Assembly (NCBI GenBank): GCA_023395575.1
Contig: JAEWZA010000442.1
Span: 1 to 11,498 of the forward strand
Length of the DNA: 11,498 nucleotides
Direction of reading: 5' to 3'
DNA from: Bacillota bacterium
GTDB lineage: Bacteria > Bacillota > Clostridia > Acetivibrionales > DSM-1351
Numbering within the stretch: position 1 is the first letter of the stretch; every line of letters starts with the position of its first letter. Positions 1 through 4,925 of this stretch are shown in pieces. Under the pieces are notes generated by a model. That model saw nothing but the letters and a program-made list of their open reading frames with translations, had not been told where the DNA came from and did no database searches. The translations under genes and the position numbers were made by a program.

Positions 1-594
1 GTTTATATCCAGGGGTTCCATTATATAAGAGAGCCTATTAGGAGAAAAATAATTTTCTAACCATGGGGGTAAATGACTGCAAATAATCTCTAATTTACTA
101 AATTGAGTATTTTCAATAAAGGTTTTAAGTGCTTTTTTTGAGGATATCTCAGGACGCTTTTGCTGCAATTCAATTAGATTTAAAAAATATACTCCTGGTA
201 TTTCCGTTTCTACTGGTGAAGTAGGCAGTTCCATTAAAGCAAGATTTTTTTTGTTTGAGTATTCTTCTACATCAGAAAGTATTTCATCTAGTATAGCATT
301 AGAAATGTCTGATGTTTCAAAAATCGCAAAGCCCATTCTATCGAAAATGATATAAGGAATTCCAGACATTGTTTTAGCAATAATAATTTTGCAGTCCTTC
401 AAATTGGAAATGACGGATTTAACGCAATCTCTGGTATCAGAGATTGAAGATAACGGAGCTAAGGAATAACTAATTATATGCTCTACTTGCCAATCATCAT
501 CATTCAATTTGTTATATAGTATGATGCTAGAACCCTCTTCAAAATTCGTAAGCTCACTTTCAGAATTCACAATAACAGCAATTTCATTTGACAT
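1..594 (-). CDS. anfO: AnfO-family nitrogenase accessory protein (3' end outside window)
   Basis: An open frame of 198 codons runs leftward from ATG at 594-592 and leaves the window without a stop, so the C-terminus is missing. An AGGAGG ribosome binding site lies at 607-602, 7 nt before the start. The protein starts MSNEIAVIVNSE and has a central stretch DCKIIIAKTMSGIPYIIFDR (about residues 67-86) followed by MGFAIFE. Near residues 132-171 are PGVYFLNLIELQ and LEIICSHLPPWLE. I recognise these from the AnfO family, whose genes accompany the iron-only nitrogenase genes anfHDGK in several diazotrophs; their exact biochemical role is not settled. The gene is divergent from the Mo-nif operon and shares its long intergenic region. 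No signal peptide or membrane segment is seen. Recognition is from motif memory, not a search. Confidence 0.82.
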   Translation of the reverse strand, partial: MSNEIAVIVNSESELTNFEEGSSIILYNKLNDDDWQVEHIISYSLAPLSSISDTRDCVKSVISNLKDCKIIIAKTMSGIPYIIFDRMGFAIFETSDISNAILDEILSDVEEYSNKKNLALMELPTSPVETEIPGVYFLNLIELQQKRPEISSKKALKTFIENTQFSKLEIICSHLPPWLENYFSPNRLSYIMEPLDIN

Positions 595-690
595 TATATC
601 GCCTCCTAATTATTTATGTAGCTCAACTTTTTAACGATGAGTTTGAACACGTAAATTTTCAACTTGAAAGTCTATTTAGAGTATGTAAAT

Positions 691-700
691 TAACGCGTTA
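691..700. repeat. 10-bp perfect palindrome upstream of anfO
   Basis: TAACGCGTTA is a perfect palindrome about 97 bp upstream of the anfO start. It could be an operator half of a DNA-binding regulator, but a palindrome of this size can occur by chance and no second copy was seen. No protein is assigned. Confidence 0.25.
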
Positions 701-746
701 TGCTAATTATTTTATAAACCTTGTAGGGTAAAATTATAGTAATGGC

Positions 747-829
747 TTACTGTTACTTCCGTACAAACTTACCTAAATGGGTTACTACCAAGTATCCCAT
801 TCATCTAAGTTGTACTCGCGTACCAGTAA
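747..829. repeat. 83-nt imperfect inverted repeat (long hairpin)
   Basis: The left arm starting TTACTG (747-752) and ending AAATGGG (775-781) matches the reverse complement of the right arm, which starts CCCAT (796-800) and ends CAGTAA (824-829). Matching blocks include TTACTG/CAGTAA, GTACAA/TTGTAC, CTTA/TAAG and ATGGG/CCCAT, with small bulges between them. The tip can add TACT/AGTA. There is no T-tract on either side, so it is not a simple terminator. It lies between the two divergent genes, and upstream of a weak minus-strand TATAAT at 738-733. It may be a structured RNA, a protein-binding site or a decayed small repeat. Confidence 0.6.
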
Positions 830-885
830 TAAGTAGTTACCTGTAAACTCAGTTCTAAAAAATTAGCGCAAAGAGTTAACTTAAT

Positions 886-921
886 AAAAAAGAGCAAATC
901 AAGGTGTGACCTAATTTGCTC
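886..921 (-). terminator. Intrinsic terminator on the minus strand
   Basis: On the minus strand the sequence GAGCAAAT (921-914) pairs with ATTTGCTC (899-892), and inside it AGGT pairs with ACCT around a CAC loop. The stem is followed directly by six T residues (plus-strand A-tract 886-891) and then ATTAA. The plus-strand side lacks a T-tract, so it acts leftward. No gene lies to its right on the minus strand within the intergenic region. It therefore ends a short transcript starting near 945, either as a leader attenuator for anfO or as the end of a small RNA. Confidence 0.75.
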
Positions 922-951
922 CATTGCATTTCTAAATTAGTAATTTATTTT

Positions 952-980
952 ATTATATGTGGGTTTATAAAAATAAGCAA
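952..980 (-). promoter_or_regulatory. Sigma-A-like promoter, minus strand
   Basis: On the minus strand TTGCTT (980-975) is followed after 17 nt by a perfect TATAAT (957-952). The -35 box matches only three of six positions. The predicted start is near 945, about 25 nt before the minus-strand terminator hairpin. Transcripts passing that terminator would reach anfO with a leader of about 350 nt. Confidence 0.5.
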
Positions 981-1074
981 CTGATATTTGTAATTGAACA
1001 CAATATAGTCTAAATTTGTAAGTATTGTATAAATAAAATGCCAAACTATTATATATTATTGACATATTCGTGCA

Positions 1075-1103
1075 TTGTGAATATTCCTAAAAGCATATAT
1101 AAT
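1075..1103 (+). promoter_or_regulatory. Sigma-A-like promoter, plus strand
   Basis: TTGTGA (1075-1080), a 17-nt spacer and a perfect TATAAT (1098-1103) form the best plus-strand promoter in the intergenic region. An overlapping weaker option is TTGACA (1059-1064), 17 nt, TATTCC. Initiation near 1110 would give a leader of only about 18 nt before the AGAC hairpin and the strong terminator at 1136-1176. Confidence 0.6.
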
Positions 1104-1127
1104 CGAAGTAAGCTAAACGAAAACAAC

Positions 1128-1141
1128 AGACGACGAAGTCT
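1128..1141 (+). promoter_or_regulatory. AGAC/GTCT hexaloop hairpin, copy 1
   Basis: AGAC (1128-1131), a six-base loop GACGAA, and GTCT (1138-1141) form a small hairpin. Its 3' arm is part of the 5' arm of the terminator at 1136-1172, so both cannot form at once. The same 14-nt pattern, differing only at two loop positions, occurs in the same place relative to the next terminator (1280-1293). The arrangement resembles an antiterminator, which is an inference. Confidence 0.5.
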
Positions 1142-1178
1142 CATATCCCAGTAATAGTGGGTTATGAGACTTTTTTAT
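1136..1178 (+). terminator. Strong intrinsic terminator in the nifH upstream region
   Basis: The arms 1136-1150 and 1158-1172 pair over 15 positions with one T-T mismatch, around the loop GTAATAG. A run of six T (1171-1176) then ATTA follows. No gene precedes it on this strand, so it terminates a short transcript from the promoter at 1075-1103, of about 65-70 nt. It may be an attenuator ahead of nifH or a small RNA terminator. Confidence 0.8.
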
Positions 1179-1233
1179 TAACATAAGTAATATTGTCTCC
1201 CCAACTTTCGTTTGTTTAGTAAGCAATGTTAGC

Positions 1234-1261
1234 TTATAAGTAGAAGTTGTTTTTGTATAGT
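1234..1261 (+). promoter_or_regulatory. Possible weak promoter for second leader module
   Basis: TATAGT at 1256-1261 matches five of six -10 positions, but the upstream TTATAA (1234-1239, 16-nt spacer) is a poor -35 box. It is listed because it lies at the same distance from the second AGAC hairpin as the stronger upstream promoter does from the first. Confidence 0.3.
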
Positions 1262-1279
1262 AGTTTAATATTTATCAAT

Positions 1280-1293
1280 AGACGAAGAGGTCT
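1280..1293 (+). promoter_or_regulatory. AGAC/GTCT hexaloop hairpin, copy 2
   Basis: AGAC (1280-1283), loop GAAGAG, GTCT (1290-1293). Together with copy 1 the consensus is AGACGANGANGTCT. The GTCT arm again lies inside the 5' arm of a terminator (1285-1301), which makes the two structures mutually exclusive. Confidence 0.5.
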
Positions 1294-1334
1294 TCAAACA
1301 TCCACAATATGTTATGTTTGAGGGCCTCTTTGTT
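1285..1334 (+). terminator. Second intrinsic terminator upstream of nifH
   Basis: Arms 1285-1301 and 1314-1330 pair over 17 positions, including two G-T pairs, with loop CCACAATATGTT, followed by the weaker T-rich tail TTTGTTCT. The primary sequence of the stem differs from the terminator at 1136-1178, so the two are not a simple duplication, yet both carry the AGAC hairpin at the same place. Confidence 0.7.
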
Positions 1335-1336
1335 CT

Positions 1337-1435
1337 AGTATAGAAATTTAAATATGTAGGTGTGTCACAAGAGCATTTGTGATTCTAAGCTTGAAGGTGC
1401 ACACTAAAAATTTTAGTTAAATAAATTTCTATATT
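1337..1435 (+). repeat. Nested inverted repeats: structured leader candidate
   Basis: An outer stem pairs 1337-1350 with 1422-1435 (14 positions, one G-T). Inside, GTGTG (1360-1364) pairs with CACAC (1400-1404), and TCACAA (1365-1370) pairs with TTGTGA (1377-1382) around the hexaloop GAGCAT. The stems are properly nested, so they can form one fold of about 99 nt, about 145 nt upstream of nifH. No T-tract follows. I do not recognise a known riboswitch class. It may instead be an operator. Confidence 0.45.
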
Positions 1436-1509
1436 TGGGGATGGGTAAAGAAGTTTGCAAGCAATATAAGAAAAGTTGAGGTAGCTGATAGGCTTTTCAA
1501 AACAAATTT

Positions 1510-1538
1510 TTAGCAGTTCTAATGTACTGGAATACAAT
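1510..1538 (+). promoter_or_regulatory. Candidate nifH-proximal promoter
   Basis: TTAGCA (1510-1515), 17-nt spacer, TACAAT (1533-1538): four of six and five of six matches to sigma-A boxes. A start near 1545 would give a nifH leader of about 37 nt and would bypass both upstream terminators. Which promoter drives nifH cannot be told from sequence alone. Confidence 0.45.
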
Positions 1539-1581
1539 GAAATTCTAAATTTTAGCCCAAAGTGGCAAGGGAGGTATTATT

Positions 1582-2403
1582 ATGAGACAGGTAGCTATTT
1601 ATGGTAAAGGCGGTATTGGAAAATCTACAACAACACAAAACTTAACAGCTGGATTAGGCGAAATGGGCAAAAAGATTATGATTGTAGGCTGTGACCCTAA
1701 AGCAGATTCCACAAGACTTATACTAGGGGGACTTGCACAGCAGACTGTTTTGGATACCCTCAGAGAAGAAGGCGAAGACATTGACTTGGACTTGGTTATG
1801 AAAGAGGGTTTTGCAAATATCAAATGCGTAGAGTCAGGAGGTCCTGAGCCAGGTGTTGGCTGTGCAGGTCGTGGTATTATTACTTCAATTGGACTTTTGG
1901 AAAGACTTGGAGCATATGAAGATGATTTAGACTATGTTTTCTATGATGTATTGGGTGACGTTGTTTGTGGAGGTTTTGCAATGCCAATACGAGAAGGAAA
2001 GGCACAGGAAATCTATATTGTTGCAAGTGGAGAAATGATGGCTCTTTATGCTGCAAACAATATTTCAAAAGGTATCTTGAAATATTCAAGTACTGGTGGC
2101 TGTAGACTTGGAGGTATTATTTGTAATAGTCGTAAGGTTGACGGTGAAGCAGCACTTGTTGAGGCTTTTGCAAAGGAGCTTGGTTCACAAATGATTCATT
2201 TTGTTCCTAGAGACAATATGGTTCAAAGGGCGGAAATTCATAAGAAAACTGTTATTGATTTTGATTCAACCTGTGATCAAGCAGATGAATATAGAGCTCT
2301 TGCAAAAAAGATTGATGAGAACAAGATGTTTGTAGTTCCTAAGCCACTTTCTCAGGATAGGCTGGAAGCGCTGCTGATGGAACACGGAATTATGGATATA
2401 TAA
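1582..2403 (+). CDS. nifH: Nitrogenase iron protein NifH (dinitrogenase reductase)
   Basis: NifH is the homodimeric Fe protein that passes electrons to the MoFe protein with ATP hydrolysis, in the cytoplasm. The 273-residue length equals that usual for clostridial NifH. The P-loop GKGGIGKS is at residues 9-16. The [4Fe-4S] ligands are C94 (in GVGCAGRG) and C129 (in DVLGDVVCGGF). R97 corresponds to the arginine ADP-ribosylated by DraT in some proteobacteria; no draT is in the window, and the nifI pair next door suggests another control. The start is set by AAGGGAGG (1567-1574), 7 nt before ATG. It is the first gene of the operon, separated from nifI1 by a stem-loop-rich spacer that may favour a separate abundant nifH mRNA. 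The sequence shows Mo-type context, but NifH alone does not distinguish metal type well. Confidence 0.98.
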   Translation: MRQVAIYGKGGIGKSTTTQNLTAGLGEMGKKIMIVGCDPKADSTRLILGGLAQQTVLDTLREEGEDIDLDLVMKEGFANIKCVESGGPEPGVGCAGRGIITSIGLLERLGAYEDDLDYVFYDVLGDVVCGGFAMPIREGKAQEIYIVASGEMMALYAANNISKGILKYSSTGGCRLGGIICNSRKVDGEAALVEAFAKELGSQMIHFVPRDNMVQRAEIHKKTVIDFDSTCDQADEYRALAKKIDENKMFVVPKPLSQDRLEALLMEHGIMDI

Positions 2404-2414
2404 TACTATATCGC

Positions 2415-2559
2415 ATTTAAAATATAGAAAAGGCATATTTAAATCACCGCTTACGCGGTGCACTGCATAAGCAGTGGCTCATAGTATTGAACAACATTTG
2501 CGGGCTTTGCCCTAACGCCGCATATGCGGCTATTTAAAATGTTATTCCACATTTTAAAT
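2415..2559 (+). repeat. Cluster of stem-loops between nifH and nifI1
   Basis: The 196-nt spacer holds consecutive hairpins. An AT-rich imperfect stem spans about 2415-2444. CACCGC/GCGGTG with loop TTAC is at 2445-2460 and CACTGC/GCAGTG with loop ATAA at 2461-2476, abutting it. GGGC/GCCC is at 2502-2512 and GCCGC/GCGGC with loop ATAT at 2517-2530. A perfect 11-bp stem ATTTAAAATGT/ACATTTTAAAT is at 2532-2559. None has a proper T-tract. The likely effect is stabilising or processing the nifH transcript so that nifH exceeds the downstream genes, which is inference. The G+C-rich stems contrast with the AT-rich surroundings and could be a small dispersed repeat. Confidence 0.7.
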
Positions 2560-2599
2560 ACAAATTAGTATAACTTAACTTAAGAAAGGTGGATAAAAT

Positions 2600-2926
2600 A
2601 TGTTACTAATAAGAGCAATTATTAGACCGGAGAGAACCAATATTGTACTATCTGAATTATTATCAGCTGGGTTTCCTGCGGTAACAAAAATGGATGTTTA
2701 TGGTAGAGGTAAGCAGAAGGGTATAGTTATAGGAGATGTTCAGTATAATGAAATACCCAAAGAAATGTTGTTGCTTGTTGTAAATGATGAAGACAAAGAT
2801 GATGTGGTTAAAGTAATAATGAGAAATGCAAGAACAGGTGAAAAGGGTAATTTTGGAGATGGTAGAATCTTTATCAGTAAAGTAGAGGATGCTTATACCA
2901 TCAGTACAGCTAAACAAGGACTGTAG
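2600..2926 (+). CDS. nifI1: PII-like nitrogenase regulator NifI1
   Basis: This 108-residue protein belongs to the GlnB/PII superfamily, NifI1 subgroup. In methanogens NifI1 and NifI2 form a complex that binds NifDK and blocks it after ammonium addition; 2-oxoglutarate and ATP relieve the block. Seen here: the PII N-terminal strand (MLLIRAIIRPER), the region YGRGKQKGIVIG leading into a short T-loop (about residues 34-54), and a B-loop TGEKGNFGDGRIFI (79-92). The classical uridylylated T-loop motif of GlnB is absent, as usual for NifI. AAAGGTGG at 2585-2592 precedes the start by 7 nt. It lies directly upstream of nifI2 with a 12-nt gap and is presumably co-translated with it. The position between nifH and nifD is the standard one for nifI genes. 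Confidence 0.93.
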   Translation: MLLIRAIIRPERTNIVLSELLSAGFPAVTKMDVYGRGKQKGIVIGDVQYNEIPKEMLLLVVNDEDKDDVVKVIMRNARTGEKGNFGDGRIFISKVEDAYTISTAKQGL

Positions 2927-2938
2927 GGGGGAAAGCTT

Positions 2939-3313
2939 ATGAAAGAGATTATGGCCATTATTCGTGCTGATAAGGTTAATAAAACTAAAGAGGCTCTTGG
3001 AAACGCAGGCTTTCCTGCATTTTGCTGCAGACCATGCCTGGGAAGAGGGAAAAAAAGTCTTGATGCAACAGTTTTAAACTATATTATGGAAACAGGCGAA
3101 CTACCTGTATCTAAAGTTGGAGAAGCATTTACAGAAACTGCAAGGCTTATTCCAAAAAGAATTTTAACTTTAGTAATTGAGGATGAACAAGTGGATTTGG
3201 CGATTAAAACCATATTCAAAGTTAACCAAACAGGCAGTCCAGGTGATGGAAAAATATTTGTTCTTCCAATTGAAGGAACCTACAAGGTTAGAACCGGTGA
3301 AACCATACTATAA
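2939..3313 (+). CDS. nifI2: PII-like nitrogenase regulator NifI2
   Basis: Partner of NifI1 and also a PII-superfamily protein, 124 residues, longer than NifI1 because of an extended T-loop region (about residues 34-72), as usual for NifI2. Visible features are the N-terminal strand MKEIMAIIRADKV, the LGRGKKSLDA segment, and a C-terminal B-loop-like stretch TGSPGDGKIFVLPIE. Three cysteines, C29, C30 and C33, sit just before the LGRGKK segment; no function is claimed for them. GGGGGG at 2926-2931 overlaps the nifI1 stop and serves as ribosome binding site. The nifD start follows 19 nt after the stop. The expected role is to sense 2-oxoglutarate and adenylate state and inhibit NifDK in ammonium-replete cells. 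Confidence 0.92.
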   Translation: MKEIMAIIRADKVNKTKEALGNAGFPAFCCRPCLGRGKKSLDATVLNYIMETGELPVSKVGEAFTETARLIPKRILTLVIEDEQVDLAIKTIFKVNQTGSPGDGKIFVLPIEGTYKVRTGETIL

Positions 3314-3319
3314 AAAAAT

Positions 3320-3328
3320 GGGGGTGAG
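3320..3328 (+). promoter_or_regulatory. Ribosome binding site fixing the nifD start
   Basis: GGGGGTGAG ends 4 nt before ATG 3333. It decides in favour of this start over in-frame upstream codons that would overlap nifI2. Confidence 0.8.
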
Positions 3329-3332
3329 ACAA

Positions 3333-4925
3333 ATGAATGTAAAAAATATTGTATTGGATAAATATGGGGCAAAGGTTTATAAAAATCGAAAAGAACATAT
3401 TATAGTGGTTAATGAAGAGACCAAGCAACAGCCTATTGCTGCAAACACTAGGAGTATTGCCGGGATTATGACTAATAGAGGATGTTGCTATGCAGGATGT
3501 AAGGGTGTTGTACTCGGCCCCCTGAAGGATGTTTTAGTACTAACGCATGGACCTATTGGCTGTGGCTTTTACTCTTGGGGAACCAGAAGAAATAAGGCAA
3601 AGCCCGAGGATGGTAGAAACTTTATTGAGTACTGTTTTTCAACAGATCTTCAGGAGTCAGATATTGTATTTGGTGGCGAGAAAAAGCTAAGGCAAGCAAT
3701 AAAAGAGGCTGTTGAGATATTCCAGCCCAAATGTATAATGATTTGCTCTACTTGTCCTGTTGGTTTAATAGGTGATGATATTCATGCAGTAGCTGCTGAG
3801 ACAGAAAAGGAATATGGTATATCCTGTATGGCGTTCAGTTGTGAAGGATATAAGGGCGTTAGCCAGAGTGGCGGCCATCATATTGCTAATAATACATTAA
3901 TGAAAAGAGTTATAGGGACAGGAGATATAGAGCCTACCAAAAAGTTTACTGTTAATATTCTTGGAGAATATAACATCGGTGGTGATGGATGGGAAGTTGA
4001 ACGAATTCTGAAGAGAATTGGATATGAAGTAATAACTGTTTTTACCGGTAACGGAAGTTATGAAACAATGAAAAATGCACATATGGCAAATTTGAATATA
4101 GTTCAATGTCATCGTTCAATTAACTATATAGCAGAAATGATGAAAACAAAATATGGAGTCGACTGGATAAAAGTAAACTTTATAGGCCTAGATGCAGTAA
4201 AACAATCTTTAAGGGATATGGCAACATATTTCGGTGATAAGGAGCTTATGGAGAGAACAGAAGCGGTTATAGCTGATGAGCTTGCCAATATAGCTGAAGA
4301 AACAGAATATTATTACTCTAAATTGAAGGGCAAAACAGCGGCAATTTATGTTGGTGGTTCACGTTCTCATCATTATCAGAATTTGTTAGCAGATTTTGGA
4401 GTTAAAACAGTACTTGCAGGGTATGAGTTTGCTCACAGAGATGATTATGAGGGCAGAGAAGTCATTCCAACAATAAAGGAAGATGCTGATAGTAAGAATA
4501 TTGAACATCTTGAGGTTATTAAGGATGAGCAGAAGTACCATGCATACCTGACTGAGGAGCAATATGAGGAATTAAAGTCAAAGATACCTTTGGAACAATA
4601 TTGTGGAATGATTAAAACGATGGATGATAACAGTGTGGTCGTAGATGACTTGAATCACTTTGAAACTGAAGAGTTTGTCAAACTGCTTAAGCCAGATATG
4701 TTTTTCTCAGGTATAAAAGACAAATATGTTCTTCAAAAATCAGGGATATATTCAAAGCAATTACACTCCTATGATTATAGTGGTCCATATGCAGGCTTCA
4801 ACGGAGCAGTTAATTTTGCTAGAGATGTAACGATGGGACTTTATACTCCCGCTTGGGGCTTGGTAACACCACCTTGGAAAAACAAATCAACACTTAAGGC
4901 TAAATTAGTAGGAGGTGAGGAATAA
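3333..4925 (+). CDS. nifD: Nitrogenase MoFe protein alpha chain NifD
   Basis: NifD carries the FeMo-cofactor and half of each P-cluster in the NifD2K2 dinitrogenase. From ATG 3333 the protein has 530 residues, close to clostridial NifD. Counterparts of the Azotobacter P-cluster ligands are C51 (RGCCYAG), C77 (GPIGCGFYS) and C141 (STCPVGLIGDD). FeMo-co ligands are C259 (VQCHRSINY) and H478 (LHSYDYSGPY). Active-site residues V59, R85, Q178 and H182 match Azotobacter V70, R96, Q191 and H195. These mark a molybdenum enzyme, not VnfD or AnfD. Residues about 380-440 form the extra segment typical of Clostridium pasteurianum NifD. The frame is open upstream to 3177, but that part overlaps nifI2, lacks NifD similarity and is not used. 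The stop overlaps the nifK start by one base (TAATG), implying translational coupling. Confidence 0.98.
   Translation: MNVKNIVLDKYGAKVYKNRKEHIIVVNEETKQQPIAANTRSIAGIMTNRGCCYAGCKGVVLGPLKDVLVLTHGPIGCGFYSWGTRRNKAKPEDGRNFIEYCFSTDLQESDIVFGGEKKLRQAIKEAVEIFQPKCIMICSTCPVGLIGDDIHAVAAETEKEYGISCMAFSCEGYKGVSQSGGHHIANNTLMKRVIGTGDIEPTKKFTVNILGEYNIGGDGWEVERILKRIGYEVITVFTGNGSYETMKNAHMANLNIVQCHRSINYIAEMMKTKYGVDWIKVNFIGLDAVKQSLRDMATYFGDKELMERTEAVIADELANIAEETEYYYSKLKGKTAAIYVGGSRSHHYQNLLADFGVKTVLAGYEFAHRDDYEGREVIPTIKEDADSKNIEHLEVIKDEQKYHAYLTEEQYEELKSKIPLEQYCGMIKTMDDNSVVVDDLNHFETEEFVKLLKPDMFFSGIKDKYVLQKSGIYSKQLHSYDYSGPYAGFNGAVNFARDVTMGLYTPAWGLVTPPWKNKSTLKAKLVGGEE

Noticed and set aside
751..765. GlnR-type site (TGTNA-N7-TNACA)
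   Set aside because: TGTTA is present but the spacing to the second half-site does not fit.
1128..1293. Canonical two-hairpin ANTAR target
   Set aside because: Only one small hairpin precedes each terminator and the hexaloops begin with G, not the conserved A, so a classical ANTAR motif is not claimed.
1365..1382. CRP/FNR-type binding site
   Set aside because: The half-sites are in the order TCACAA-N6-TTGTGA, the reverse of the CRP consensus TGTGA-N6-TCACA, and fit a hairpin stem better.
1443..1459. Possible sigma-54 promoter (GGG...TTTGCA) upstream of nifH
   Set aside because: The GG and GC elements are 13-14 bp apart instead of the required 12, and the -24 box lacks TGGCAC. Sigma-A-like boxes fit better.
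3177..3332. N-terminal extension of NifD from an upstream in-frame ATG
   Set aside because: It overlaps nifI2 in another frame, has no NifD similarity, and a strong ribosome binding site sits before ATG 3333.
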